Counted from the stretch's first letter, positions 11,818 through 24,232 are shown. The stretch: DNA of 64,000 bases from Termitomyces sp. T153 (GCA_018296165.2 JACKQL020000037.1:451448-515447); one strand, 5' to 3'. A program made the numbers and translations. Notes: generated by a model from the sequence alone, not told the origin.

Positions 11818-12503
11818 TCACCCCCCCTTCAGCATTGAGACTCTCAAGACATGGGGCACAGGTCAGGGATTGGTGGGGGCACAGGAATCAAAGCCAAGCA
11901 ATATTGATCAAACCGCAGCAAGCAGCAGTGGCATGGGAGACAAAGTCAAAGCATGGCCACTGTTCATCAGGGGGCTCTTTCCAAGTCATTAAAAGATCAG
12001 ACATACTCCAGGGGTTCCCAAATTTTTGCCATGTCTTCTTCTGCATCATCACTGCATTCCACATCGCCAACCCCTCCCTCTTCTGGCAACAATCATGTGG
12101 TGATCTGGGCAGAGTACAAGCATCATTGGCAGGAGTTTGAACAGCAGCGGGACTGTAGGAAGGTGGAGGCAATGACCTGCCATCATGAGTGTGATGTTTT
12201 TCTTGCTCCACAATTGCTGATTGAGCTCCACAGAGTTGTCCTCAGCAGTGGTGGGCTCCTCTAGGGGTTCTTCACATGTGAGGGGGTTGGGGCCTGCTGG
12301 TCATTCCATTCCTGTTGCCCCGGGGTGTTCTGTGAGGCCTAGCCTGGGGGCAGGGATCATCTATGTTGTTCCAGAGGTGGAGAGGATTCCACAAGCTCAG
12401 GTGATGCCAGAGGTATTTGCAGGAGTGCTGGGGCAGGCATGGGGTCCTCTGACCCTAGAATGGTGCCAGAACAAGGCTCTGGTGAGTCCCTACTAACCTC
12501 AAA
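11818..12503 (+). pseudogene. Decayed copy of the family A antisense gene (first exon)
   Basis: This is the 3' interior of the minus-strand A element, so the accessory gene, antisense to pol, reads on the plus strand. The coding start at 12031 (MSSSASSL) matches the intact copy's MSSSAYSP at 62179. Later matches are 'DCRKVEAMTCHHEC' (12150-12191; intact copy DCRRVEAMYCSHEC), 'ELSSAVVG' near 12233 and 'WGPLTLEWCQ' near 12440-12472 (intact RGPPTLEWCQ). A GTGAGT donor follows the same segment in both copies. Frameshifts and stops have destroyed the frame. The fragment ends at about 12503, where unrelated sequence begins, so the Cys-cluster exon is not present. Upstream sequence 11850-12030 is also homologous to 62179-62380 inverted. 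Confidence 0.75.
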
Positions 12504-14413
12504 ACTCTATGTCATTCTCTGCCACTTCATCTGATCCTGCCATCACTATTGAGAGACTGCTAACTCTTGTAGCAGGACTCAAGAGCAGACTAGCAGCACT
12601 CAAGTCCAGTTATATGCTCATGCCTGTGGCTACTGTTGCCACCACTAGACAGCTTCACAGCCTAGTATAGGTAGCTGTGTGGTGCTTTTGGGCAAAGCAA
12701 TACAGTCAGTACCTCCTGGGCAGCCAAAGCCCAAGTTGTCCATCAAAACCTCTATTGCTGATAAAATCTATTGCCACCTATGTAGCTACTGTGCAGAGGA
12801 CACAACAACTAGCAGTTTCACAAGTAGAATATAAACAGACTAAAGAAATGAGAGTTGCAAGTCAAGCTAGGTCCTGAAAAGCCCACTAGATGCAGAAGAG
12901 GTGCTAGGTTGCTAGCACAAGGTTGAGAGATGGTGATAACAAATAGGAAGGGGGAAACTCTGTGGATGAACCCAACTAGAGTTGAACTAAGGTTGCTAGG
13001 TAAAGAGGCCCTGGCAATACAATGCTAAAAGACAGGTGCTAGGGGTAGCAAAGGGAATGTTAGTGATGGGGAACAATAACAAATAAAACTAGCCACAGGT
13101 GCTAGCACTAAATGTAGACTTGGTGAGATAGTACCCTAAGTTAGTACTGGCTGAGCAAAACAATAAAGGCACTAACTCAATAGAGAAGGCACTAGAGCAA
13201 AAGAAGATGCTTTAAAGTTGCTAGATTTAGATCTGAAGTCTGGGGCTAATGACAAGGTGTGATTCTTTGATAATTGTATAGAAAACATAGCAGTATTTAT
13301 AGTTAGTAGTGATAATGAAACTAAAAGGAGTCAATAATGGTGAAAAAGAGGCACTAGTGACATAGGCAAGTCAGGAGGAATGACTTGAGCAAGTTAATAA
13401 CCTGACTATAGCTAAATTTGACAACTGGAATGATAGCCAGTATGCTAGTTGCTAGAGTGGCATGTAGCAAAGAAATAAGTCCAAATCAAGAAATAATGAA
13501 AAACTGTTGCAATAATACTAAGAAAGGAAATTTTGTCAGAGACTTTGCTAAGAGGGCACCAGAGAGCACTAGGAGAAAGTCAGCTGGCAGGCTGAGGGTC
13601 TAGACCACATGTGACAAAGTCACATGACCATTGCATTGTGTAAAAACTAGAAATTCTAGAAGTTGCCATAACATAGGAATAGATGGAAATCTGTACCTAG
13701 TGAGAACAAGGTCTTATCACCATGCCCACCTCTTGTATTGCACAATGTGTAGTGCACCCTACCTTCAATGCTCCCCTCACCATCCCCCTTGCTCAGGACC
13801 TACCTCCTACCAGTGGCCACACCTCATGTTTTGAGTATGCACTTAAACCCTTTGACTCTCTTGTTGCACATGTAGTTGGTCACTAGAAGCAGGGCCTTAA
13901 ACAAGCCCTAGACATCTCTGGTGCCTGCTTGGCTGCCTTGACAGTTGGCTCAGCTGGAGAAGACTGTTAGTACATCTCTATCTAAGGCTCTCATGAGCAG
14001 ATTGAAGAAGCCCTTGTGGTTATTGAAAAATGGATAGTTGCTGTGCTGGCAACTTCAGGACATACTGCATTGTTCACTTCTACTCCTACTCAGCCCTCTA
14101 CACCCTCTTCTAGTGCTTGGTTGGAGGCCTCTCAGCCCCTGACTCCAGCTGCTACCTCTCCTACCTAGCAATCCCTGTCTTTTCCTCAGGGCTTGCCAAT
14201 GTTAAGCATTTACATGGGGGCTATACTGGCTTTTATGATGGACACAACTTCACCCATGACCCTCTCTACTCTGGAGCCTGGCACTTTGACCCCAATGATT
14301 AACTATGCCTTTGGTCATTATTCCAGAACAGAACATGGCACTGCTCATTGCAGTCACCCTTATCAGAGAAGGTAACACTGTTTGTCAGGTTGCCAAACCT
14401 TGAGGGGGGATGA
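12504..14413 (+). mobile_element. Internal region of an LTR element, family C
   Basis: CpG-poor DNA ending in a polypurine-like tract TTGAGGGGGGATGA directly before the LTR at 14414, which places it upstream of a 3' LTR in plus orientation. I could not recognise gag or pol domains. Short open stretches around 13700-14390 may be a decayed gag-like protein. It may be a non-autonomous (LARD-type) element or too decayed to read. The 5' LTR is absent; the left edge abuts the truncated family A fragment. Confidence 0.45.
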
Positions 14414-14898
14414 TGTAAGAGGACAAGCCTGTTAGGTAATCCTAATGAGTAACTCCAACTCTATCTGGCCTTAGCCTTAGGAATAGCACCATCTTTAGCA
14501 TTGCCAACTGGTCAGCCACTGAGCCCCTGCACCCTCCAGATAGTAATAGTCAGCCTTTGATGGTCATTGTGCCATATTTCCCCTTTTGATGTATTGTTAG
14601 TCATACTGCTTAGCATACCCAGGCTGCTTACCACATATAACATTAGTCATAGCATAGCCATCAATGTAGTATATAAGCCAGTCAGCAGGATAGAATATCC
14701 TTTGACCAAACAATAGCAGTGTTTACTAGGTCTATCCATTTAACTGACTGTAAGAACCCCAGCATTGTTGCCCATGCTCAGCTTGCTATGCTCACCCCTT
14801 GCTTGAGTCTTAGCTGTCCTTATACTCCTTTGACTCACTCATTGCCTGTGTCTGCCTGCTCTTGCCAGGTTTACTCATAGAGTGTTTGTTTCCTTACA
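14414..14898 (+). repeat. LTR, family C
   Basis: 485 bp bounded by the inverted hexamers TGTAAG and CTTACA and preceded by a polypurine tract. Its interior recurs at 7124-7314 and, inverted and diverged, at about 15700-15890. Confidence 0.7.
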
Positions 14899-16690
14899 GT
14901 TGAAGGGCAGACAATGCAGGATTATAAGAGAGGGCCAGCAGAGTGACTGCCAGTACAGCATTGCCTAATCACTGCTTCCACAGTACATGCACATGCTGCT
15001 TGGCAATGCACTTTACAAAAACTACTAGGGTTTCACCAATCTGCTAGTTGGTGCCCTGGATAGTGACAAACTGGCATAAATTATTCCTAGCTGGACCAAC
15101 TGTGAAAGTGGCCAGTCAAGCACCAGATAGATCATGGGCTTGTTTAAATCCCTGCCCCTGATGCCCAACAACATGTGCTGCCAGAGAGTTGGGGAGCTCT
15201 AGAAATGTGTTTATAATAAGGAGTTTTACCATCTGTAGGAGGGAGATCCCAAGTGAGGGGGATGGCCAGAGGAATGTTAGAGGGAGGATGCACTACTTAT
15301 TGAGAAACACAAGAGGAGGGGGGAGTAGGGGGTTTGGATGACTCAGCAGGCTGAACTCAGCCTGGAGGGGTGGAGTGCTTAGCCACTGGAGCATTACTAT
15401 GCTGGGGAGCAGAGTACCCTTCCTCCACAGCAGCTAGTCAGCTTTTGATGGCAAGAAGAGTCAGTTGCATCTGCTGTAGAATTGAGTGCCAGTCAGCATC
15501 CAAACAAGGAGTTTGAGAAGGCCCAGTCCCAGGTACTGGGAGAGTGCCAGAAGCAATGCTGGGTAGATGAGCCCAGGAGACTGCCATAGAGGAGCAAGTT
15601 GGGAGGGTAGAGTTAAAGTCAAAGTTGTTGAACATAGTAGGGGGTAAGATTGTGTGCTGTGGGCTAGAGAGGCAGACAACATATGAGCAGGAGTTGAGGG
15701 GGCACATAAGCAACCAGGAGTCAGGCAGAAGGCAAGCACAGCAAGCTAAGCACAGAGACAATGCTGGGGGATCTTACAGTCAGATCAGTGAATAAAACTG
15801 GTGAACACTGCTATTGTTCAGTCTCAAGATATTCTATCCTACAGACTGTCCTATATACTACATCACTAGAAATGATGACTAACATAACTACTTCATCTGT
15901 CAGTGGTATGTATAGAAGCATGGCTAATGATTAATCTATACTGAGTCATGTCCAAGTATGTGATGAATGAGGACAGAAGGATGTAGGGAATGGCAGGCAG
16001 TATATCAGATGAGCCAGAATGAGGGATCATCCTTTGGACTAAGCCCAAATAGAGATGAACAGTCCTAAGGGGACTGTCTCCCCTTTCACTTGTCAGCACG
16101 CACTATTTTGTCCCATCACTCAGGTACAGCATTGGCCATACCAGTAGAGCCAACAGTTGCACTGTCACCAGGTTGAGCAGCAATGTTGGTTGCTGCACTA
16201 GATGCAGTGGTTGTGGGAACATCAGAATCTGTTGCCTTAGGAATATGTTGTTCATTGACTTTGATGGGGATATGGCCTGAGAGGGTGTGCTGAGGGTTTC
16301 AGATGGTCTGGGCATATTTCCAGCATTGATGATGATGAAGCAGGCTTGTTTGCTGCTTGTAAAGTCTAGCTGATCTGGGGGGCTCTTGCATTGTAGAGCA
16401 AACAACCTGCCAGTTGGGGGACTGCAATGACTAAGGGGACTTACAGAGCATCAGAGTTTGACAGGAGTTGACCAAACAATCTGGAGGTCCAGAGTTGGCA
16501 AGAGTTCTAAGTTCAGAGACACAGAATTTGATAGAAGTGGGGAGGAACAATCAAGTTGTATTTTGGAGTGCTGCAGAGGTTCGGAGGATGCTCCATTCCA
16601 CAAGGGCCAATCAAAACCAATCATACAGGATTAGAACACAAACATAAAATTTCTGACATCATTTCTCAAGAAAAATTCAAAGGCCCCTAG
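14899..16690. repeat. Unclassified CpG-poor repeat DNA with an inverted family C LTR fragment
   Basis: About 15700-15890 is a diverged inverted fragment of the family C LTR (reverse complement shares TGTAGTATATA and GAACAATAGCAGTGTT). The remainder carries only short, broken reading frames that I cannot assign. CpG is rare up to about 16690, where normal-CpG unique sequence starts abruptly with ATTTATTGGCGCGACG. Confidence 0.45.
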
Positions 16691-17456
16691 ATTTATTGGC
16701 GCGACGAACAGTGTCGTTACGACATTCTAGACCGTTCGAGAATCTCCAGATGTGTCATGTGACCTATCACAGAGTTGGTGGGCCATGAAAGATTTGAGAA
16801 AGTCCAGGCTGCTAATACTAGATGTCCCACTCGGGAAGATGGAGCAACGCAGAAAGGCGCTCTTCTCTATGAAAATGTCATAAAGACCATGCGTACAGAG
16901 TCAGTGAACTTGCTAGACAGGTTTCATGAGAAGAACGCGACTGGATCTGATGGCTACTAGTTGTATCTATAGTTTGATGGCCAAGCCGCTCATTCGGACT
17001 ACCCTAAGTCTTGTCATTTGGGGTTTACACTGGATGCCAACCAAATGAATATCAACTTCCTCGTTCAGGACGTTTAGGGGCCAGAAGGGTTTGAACAACT
17101 AGACTGTTACTCTTTGAGACTCGAGATTGCCACATAAGAGACCAAGGTTAAAGATCCAGCAGCAAAAAGAGCTCTTTCGGTCGACACAGCACAGCGACGA
17201 AGTCCAGTAGAAGTTTTCGGTTCCTTGAGACGTCTGGTCCTGTAGATCCGTTACTATACAAGTTGTACGTATCCGAGCAGATTCTCCGTTTCGCACATGG
17301 ACGAGTTACGCCATCCGAGAATCATCCACTCAGGAAGCCCTAGTCATTAATATATCTATCAGCCGATAAAACGGCATATAGTCGGTGCGGAGCATTGCGG
17401 CTCCGATGTTTTGGATATTAAAAAACGAGAACGCTTCAAACACCCGCACACGCTAA
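16691..17456. other. Unique intergenic region upstream of the CBM1 gene
   Basis: Single-copy DNA with ordinary CpG frequency. Small open frames (for example 16775-16960) show no recognisable protein features. It presumably holds the promoter of the gene starting at 17457; no clear TATA box is visible. Confidence 0.4.
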
Positions 17457-18350
17457 ATGGCATTGAGAAAAATTTCCTACATATTTACGTCTGTGTGTTT
17501 GTTGGTGGAGAGGGTGTCTGGGCAATCTACGGCGGGTCAATGGGGTCAGGTCAGTTCAAACACAATCCCTGGGGGAAGTTAGGTGACTAACAATATACAA
17601 ACATACAGTGTGGTGGAACTGGATGGACTGGAGCGACCTTGTGCCCTGTTGGATGGTATTGTAGTGGCTTGAATCCATATTATTCCCAATGTCTTCAAGG
17701 TTCGTCGACGGCCGCTCCAACGAGTACCATACCAGGTGGTACGACTGCTACCACCACAACTTCTGCATCAGCTGGTACTGCCACCCTTGCTCCCGATTAT
17801 TCCTGGATCCGAGCAGTCGTGAGTTCCACAGAACACTTGTAGCTCGAGTTAAAGCTCACCCACAAACTTGCAGGAAGATCCCAACTTCCACAAATATCTC
17901 CGATCTGAGGTTATTAATACTGCCTCAGACGCCGTCCTCGGGGACCCAAGTACCGCGGGACAATTCATCATTACGAATGGCCAACTTATCCAGAACGCAA
18001 ATGGCAGCCCACTCTACGCAGTCGTCGAAGAACGTGCCAATTCGACTGTCGTCAAACTTAAAATGAGCTGGTCAACAACACCAGCGACGACCGGAACCTT
18101 TGTATTCAGCGGGGATACCCTCGAATGGAGCAATCCCGCTATTGCGCGGCCGCAGGACAATGTGAGTTCAATTCGACGGCATCAATTGAAGTGACTGACT
18201 GACAGGGTCTTGCAGGCCTGGTTGGTATGTCCCGACGACACAGGAAACTTGGACGTCTACGTCAACCTCGGGCCGTATGCCTATATGACACCTGCTGGTT
18301 GTGCAGACGAGACTATACATGCGTACACAGGTTCCACTGCTACTGCATAA
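17457..18350 (+). CDS. Secreted CBM1-domain protein with an unrecognised C-terminal domain
   Basis: Four exons (17457-17549, 17609-17818, 17874-18161, 18216-18350) give 241 residues, all phases consistent. A signal peptide of about 22 residues ([16 protein letters not shown]) is followed directly by a family 1 carbohydrate-binding module, residues about 28-62: [26 protein letters not shown], with the usual cysteines and aromatic face. Intron 1 splits the module between WGQ and CGG. A Ser/Thr/Gly/Ala-rich linker (about 63-95) leads to a domain of about 140 residues that includes '[20 protein letters not shown]', 'WLVCPDD' and '[15 protein letters not shown]'. This domain vaguely recalls small fungal surface proteins of the PhiA type, but I do not recognise a catalytic family. 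Binding to cellulose or chitin outside the cell is expected from the CBM1. The final intron has two possible acceptors; the second keeps a sensible frame. Confidence 0.8.
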
Positions 18351-18691
18351 AATGCGCTCGATGAAGGACTTTCATATGCAGTCTATACACCATATCCAGA
18401 TAGAATTCTAAGGTCAGATTGGCAAGTCGAGGATACTGAAAGGGATATGCCCGGATTTGAGGCCAATGAATAGTTCTTACTGCTAGCCCAATGTCGGAAA
18501 ATTGCATGCTGAGATTTGAAATGGTCGTTGAAAGTATAATGTGTGCAGCAAAGAGTTTTATAACGAATGCTAACAGTTGTGAATCAAAAGTGCCACGAGA
18601 AAACCTGGGAAACATAGCCACAGAAAACTCCGAGCCCAGGATCCCGACGGCGGCGCTAACTTCCAAACTCTGAAAATATCTATTAGACTAG

Positions 18692-21600
18692 ATGAGCACT
18701 CGTTTGAAACGCAAGTTGGCTGACCTCGGCGTCGACACATCCAGCACCAGGGCCAGTGAATCTTTCTGTCTTGTACTGTAAACTGCTGTCACTCTTCCTG
18801 CGTCCTGTCTTATCCAGCCATAGATTGGAACACCATTACCCCCGCTTGAGAAATCCAAGGATACGGGAGAATTTGTACCTCTTTGGAAGCAAGAGGTGTG
18901 TACTTTCTATTCGATCATCTACATACTTCAACTCGACCTCTCTTTCACAGGTTAGAGACGAAAAAGGACGCCGACGCCTCCATGGAGCTTTCACGGGTGG
19001 ATTTTCTGCTGGTTATTTCAATACAGTCGGGTCTAAAGAAGGTAAATTGCTACTATCGTTCCATGGAACAGCTCTAATGAGATCTAGGATGGACCCCATC
19101 TACGTTCGTGTCGTCCCGAGGTGACAGAGCGAAACAAAAGGTTGCGCGTCCGGAAGACTTCATGGACGAGGAGGATTTGCAAGAATTGAGAGACAGCCGC
19201 AAGTTGGTGGATACTACGGATGAAATGGATTTCACCACTGGCAAGAAGGAAAGTGTTGACGAGCCCGAAAACGAGTGAGTGGTCCGTCCTTTTGAATATC
19301 ATTCGACTCATCCTAATCTTGCAGCTCCATCACCGCTGCCCTTCAAACCTCTCTTCTCCCTCCACCTACAGACTCTGCTGGTGCTCGTATACTAAAAAAG
19401 ATGGGTTGGCGAATGGGTCAAGGCATTGGCCCACGGATATCGCTACGCAAACGAAAGTTACAGGATCTACAACTTTCTTTTGGAAGACGTGTTTCCAATG
19501 AGCTGGCCAATATACCGGACGATGAAGAAGAAGCCTCAAAGCATACATACGCTCCTCGTGATACTCCCATTCTAGTGGTGGAGCGAAAGGACAATTCTCA
19601 TGGGCTGGGCTACAAACCGGGAATGGGACTGCATGAGAGTGTCGGTAGCGATGGCTCTAAAAATACCAATGAGCCTCTTATTTCTGGTATGTCGCTTTAC
19701 CATGTGGACTGTATTTTCTAAGACCGTTTTTTCAGCCGGTTTTGGTCTCGGAGCATTAAACGATGCTGACGAAGATGATTTGGACGTGTATGATGGAGGC
19801 ACCATAGGTCATAGGCGACGTGAAGCTTACGACATTACCGAGCATGAACAGGATGATGCAATAACGATTGGTAGGAAGACAGACAGACAAGTCAAAGCAT
19901 CAGTCGTGAGTCAACTTCATAGCACGTCTGCAAAATTTTATTTCTCATATACCAAAGCAATCAGCTACGTCTATAGCATTTTTCCGTGACGGTCAAGCTG
20001 TACTACGTGGCTTCGTCATTTCAGAAAAGCCTGTTTCAGAAGACCGCTGGTGAGTCTGATTATTTGTATTGCTTCTAGTTTTCTTGACATATTACAGGTT
20101 CCCAATACCGGATATTCCGGCAGGTTGGACACCAGATCCTCATCGTGTCTGGGACAAAGGAAAAGATAAGGAAAATGTCCCGTCCGCTCCTCGGATTGCT
20201 TCGGGAGGCAGGGGGTCCAAGATCACAGCAGACGAAGTACGTCAAGTGGCTATCTTCCATGAATTTGTCCTCACATTGGGATGCAGCGAGGAACCATGCT
20301 AGGCGAAACGCCTCTTCCGGCTGCTCCCCGCTCGGTCTTTGACTACTTATCCAAAAAAGATCGTGAACGATTACAAAGTCTTGCCGCTAACAGAGGCAAT
20401 CTCCCATCCTCCCCTGATGATTCGAGTGCAACTTCCAACATTAAAATTCCACGTACAGAACCACATATCGCCGAAGCTGCCCTACGCGGCTTTCAACCTT
20501 TTACCTCTGACCCCGCCAAACATTCACGTTACAACATTTATTTGCAATCCCAAGTCGGGGTTGATGTCGGTCCACCACTTCAGCCGCTTCCAAATCAACG
20601 CATGGACGAATTCAAAAAAGAGGTCGAGGACTACGCCAAGGCTGCTTTGTTATTCAAGCCAATGTCAAGTGCAATGGCTGGGCGGTTTACAAGCGCAGCT
20701 GTTGTTGAAACAGGACCAAAAATATATGAAGGGCTACACACGCCTTTGCACAAAGAAGAGTCGCGGAGTGAGGAGGAAAAGAAGAAAGAAGAGATGGAAA
20801 ATCTTAGTCCCAAGGCACATGCTGCACAGATGGGCATGTACGGCCCGTTGACGCGCGAGACGAAGCCGTGGCAGCCTGCGAAACTTCTTTGCAAGCGCTT
20901 CAAAGTTCGAGATCCCAATCCCGAACCGGAGGTAGTTGTACCCGCGCCTGCTGCGCCCGGGTCCAACTGGCAGCAGCCGGACATTCCAATGGGGTCTTCT
21001 AGTGACTACGGAGCGGGGTCAGGGTCATCAGGGTCAGGTAGCACGAGCTTGAACGCAAAAGGTGGGCCGAGGGACATTTCGAATATCGGACTGGGCGAGG
21101 ATGATGATCAAGGACGGGATACACTTACATACGAGAGGCCAACGATGGACGTTTTCAAGGCGATTTTTGCGAGTGATGATGAGGATAGTGACAACGAGAA
21201 CGACAAGGATGAAGCGGGCGGAGGAGAGGAGCCAGCCCCAACTGCAACCACGTCAGGTCCTGAACCTTTTCCGCCCTCTGCCCCTCCGCCTCCTCCTGTT
21301 ATCACAGAACCTGTGGACCTCAGTTCTTTTAAACCGACCTTCATCCCACGCGAGGGGAAGGGCAAAAAGGACAAGGACAGTGATAAGGCGGGCGATAATG
21401 ACAAGTCCAAGAATGAAAAGAAGGAAAAGAGGAAGCGAGTGAAGGAAAAGAAGGCTGTGCTTTCTTTTGCGCTAGATGAAGAGGGCGGGGATGAGATGAT
21501 GCCCAAACCGCCGAAGGATCGGCCGAAGAAGAAGAAGCAGAGGAAAGAAAAGGATATGCGGGAAGATGAGGATGAAGGTATGTGGGTGGAGAAACCTGCG

Positions 21601-21717
21601 GCGGAGGCGGTGAAGGATTTGGTAGCACCATCTGTGCCTCGACATGTGGATGCGGAGAATGCTCCGGATCCTGGCGGACTGCTGAGGGGAAGGAAGAGGG
21701 CTGTAGATTTCCTGTGA
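18692..21717 (+). CDS. GPATCH1: G-patch domain protein, GPATCH1/TGH type
   Basis: Nine exons (18692-18772, 18824-18895, 18951-19041, 19088-19274, 19325-19686, 19736-19905, 19958-20049, 20098-20236, 20287-21717) give 874 residues in continuous phase. The N-terminus carries the family signature: [17 protein letters not shown], then [20 protein letters not shown]. The G-patch follows at about residues 160-205 ([16 protein letters not shown]). Downstream are '[12 protein letters not shown]', '[19 protein letters not shown]' and '[20 protein letters not shown]', as in the metazoan and plant orthologues. The C-terminal 300 residues are acidic, then Lys-rich, probably disordered and nuclear. In animals GPATCH1 works with the DEAH helicase DHX35 on the spliceosome; the same role is inferred here. 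Seven introns are 45-57 bp and intron 6 is 52 bp, ending AAAG, the only acceptor that keeps the frame. Confidence 0.88.
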
Positions 21718-21930
21718 AAGATGCTGATTTTACTTACCCTATTTGCTAATTTCATCTGTGAAGAATTCGTGGCGCATAGCATATCATGCTTGTGTTGATT
21801 TCAAGTCATGTAATCAGATAGCTGTAACAACTACCTAGATGACTTGACCTCTGTCGTACCGTCATTTCACGTGATAGCGTTCGTCCGGTCAGGCGCAGAG
21901 GCTCGATAGGCAAATTCAAAAGAATCACCT
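21718..21930. other. Short convergent intergenic region
   Basis: The 3' ends of the G-patch gene and of MAK11 face each other across 213 bp. No repeat or RNA gene is visible. Confidence 0.5.
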
Positions 21931-23738
21931 TCAGTCACTCTCCATCTCTTCTTCCTCCTCTTCCTCTTCCTCTTGCTCACTAAGCCACTCCTCCACCCCT
22001 TCCTCCTCACTTTCGTCCTCCTCTTCCTCACCCTCCCTTTCCTTCCTCTTCTCCCCAGCCTTTGCCTCACCACTCACCATATCCCCATCGGCAATCGTCA
22101 AACACGTCAACCGCGTCCCCTTTGTATCATACGCTGCCACGGGGGCAATGTCAACCTTCTCCTGCCCCTCATCGGAAGCAGGCACCATCGCAAGATCATA
22201 CACGTTGATAAATCCGTCAGAGGACACGGTACATGCAATCGTTGTTGCTTTTCGCTGTGACGTGTCGGCGGATGGGGAAGGGGGACAGGGGAGAGTGATG
22301 TCGAGTGTTTGAACGGCTTTGACACTGTTACGACGTACAACCAAGATAAATATAAAGCGTCGAACCCAGGGTGAAGAAGACGTACCGGTTAGTGTGTCCA
22401 GTCATAGCTGCTATGATCTTTGGTGCTTTTTGAGGGTCAGAGGAGACGTCGTACACGGAAACTAGTTTGTCCTCTGCTGTTGCAAGGAGGAGCTCGCCGT
22501 CGCCGACGACACGTTTACAGAAACGCAGGTCGTGGAGTCTTGATGGGTGGTTTATTGTGTGGAGGATCTCCATACTCTGTTCAAGAGTTATGTTTGGTTT
22601 CGGTTAGAATGTAAGAAAGAGTGACGTACGGTCGTATAAAGGTCGATTGTAGATCCAGTTTGGACAGCAAACAACGAGCCGTCCGTTGACCAGCGCACAA
22701 TCTCACCCTCTAAAAACATCTCAGAAAGATACTCTCGAAAAGCATGCAGACGCACCTTTTCCAAGCTTCGTGCTTGCGCTCCCCCTCCCCCGCATCAAAT
22801 CCCACATCCTCAGCGCCTTATCCTTCCCAACACTAAGCGCAACTTTGCCTGTAGGATGGACCGCGACACAGTTGACACGACCCTTGTGTCCCTTGAGCGC
22901 GCGTAGCACACTCCAGTCGCGTGCGCGGAAGAGACAGAGGGTGCCGTCTTCCGACGCGGAGAGGAGGTGCGAGCGTGATGGGAAGACCAGATGTGTTATT
23001 GAGCCTTGATGGAGTGCGTCATGCCTAGGTCAGATACGGGGGAAAGGGGGAACACACACCCTCATGATGCATAAGCCCACCGATCTCCTTGCGCCTGCGA
23101 AGATCCCACACCTTGACAATCTCATCCGCACTGCCGGTAGCGAGCCATTTCCCACCTTCGGGTGACGCAGCGACGGCTTTGATACATGATACGTGTGCTG
23201 GAAAGATGAATATTGGATCAAGAGTGAAGGTGTATTCGGGTGACGAGGAAGAGGAGGAAAGCGAGACGGTGCCTTCGAGGCCGTAGAGCAACTTTTCGTA
23301 GGACCCTGCAACGATTTTAAAGGATCGGGGGAGGACACGGGCCTGTGGTGGTTTTATGGTGGTTTTGGGCTTTGTGAGGACGGGGGCGGGGGCGTCGTTT
23401 GGTTCGTCGTCATCAGAGTCGTCCTCGTCTTTATCTTCTTCGTCGTCATTCTCGTCCTCTTCGTCGTTGTCATCATCCCGTCTCCTCTTCTCCTTACCTG
23501 CAACCCTCGTCTTCTCCTTCTCCTTCCCTTTGCCCTTCCCAGGCCGCGGTGATCCCTTGATCCTCAAACTAAACTTGGGCTGGGGCGAAGCTTGACTCTC
23601 GTTTTTCGTTGTCGTCGTTTTCGTCTTCACCACAGGCCTCCGTTGCTCCGCCTTCGCCTTCATCCTCGCTTTCTCCTCGAGTCTAGCCTTCTTCAACGGC
23701 GGCAGAGCCTGACCACTCGTGCGTTTCTCTTTCGCCAT
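21931..23738 (-). CDS. MAK11: 60S ribosome biogenesis WD40 protein Mak11 (PAK1IP1 family)
   Basis: Five exons on the minus strand (23738-23060, 23004-22756, 22709-22630, 22576-22386, 22324-21931) give 530 residues in phase. The N-terminal ~150 residues are basic and then Asp/Glu-rich (nuclear or nucleolar, disordered). A WD40 propeller follows: 'IVAGSYEKLLYGLEG', 'KWLATGSADEIVKVWDLRRR', 'HHEGSITHLVF', 'LLSASEDGTLCLF', 'VNCVAVHPTGKVALSVGKD' with 'LRMWDLMRGR', which is diagnostic for Mak11/PAK1IP1. A Glu-rich tail ends the protein. Yeast Mak11 acts in early 60S assembly. The first intron is bounded so that HHEG joins directly to SITHLVF; an in-frame start upstream of MAKEKRT exists but would add a non-conserved hydrophobic leader. 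Confidence 0.9.
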
Positions 23739-24081
23739 TCCGTACGAGTGCAACAGCGAATGCGATATCCGACTCACAACTCTGACAATCAGAAGCAAAC
23801 TCGGATATCGGATGTACAAAAAAAGTTGATGGCATCACGCGCCGTATTCAAGGTCATCCTCAGGGCTATGTTTCTCACTCTTCTGGCGACTATTCTCGTT
23901 TCAAGTTCAACTTGGTGCAACTGCCGGTCTCCTCATAGATAATGACGGCTGACCTGAGTGCTCATACCTCCGCAGCCTTGGTCTCACTGATATATTTATT
24001 AAAACATCCAATGCGAACATCCTTGAAGTTGCGCTACAAGATCCTACGTTTCGAGTTGATACATATGGTTTACCCAACACT
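23739..24081. other. Intergenic between MAK11 and tRNA-Ile
   Basis: 343 bp containing the presumed MAK11 promoter and the 5' flank of the tRNA gene. No other feature recognised. Confidence 0.4.
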
Positions 24082-24155
24082 GGCCGACTAGCTCAGTTGG
24101 TTAGAGCGTCGTGCTAATAACGCGAAGGTCTTGGGTTCGATCCCCACGTTGGCCA
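24082..24155 (+). tRNA. tRNA-Ile (AAT anticodon), copy 1
   Basis: 74 nt including the discriminator A. GGCCGAC pairs with GTTGGCC in the acceptor stem. Box A is TAGCTCAGTTGG, the anticodon loop is CTAATAA and box B is GGTTCGATCC. There is no intron. A T6 run about 20 nt downstream can act as Pol III terminator. Identical in sequence to the copies at 30999 and 37145. Confidence 0.97.
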
Positions 24156-24232
24156 ATACGAATATATTTACATATTGTTTTTTCTTTTGTTCAAAAAAAA
24201 AGAAACATGAAAGAATACCAACCAACTACTCA

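Noticed and set aside
21108..21782. 224-codon minus-strand frame with Ser/Phe runs
   Set aside because: Shadow of the Lys/Glu-rich tail of the G-patch protein.
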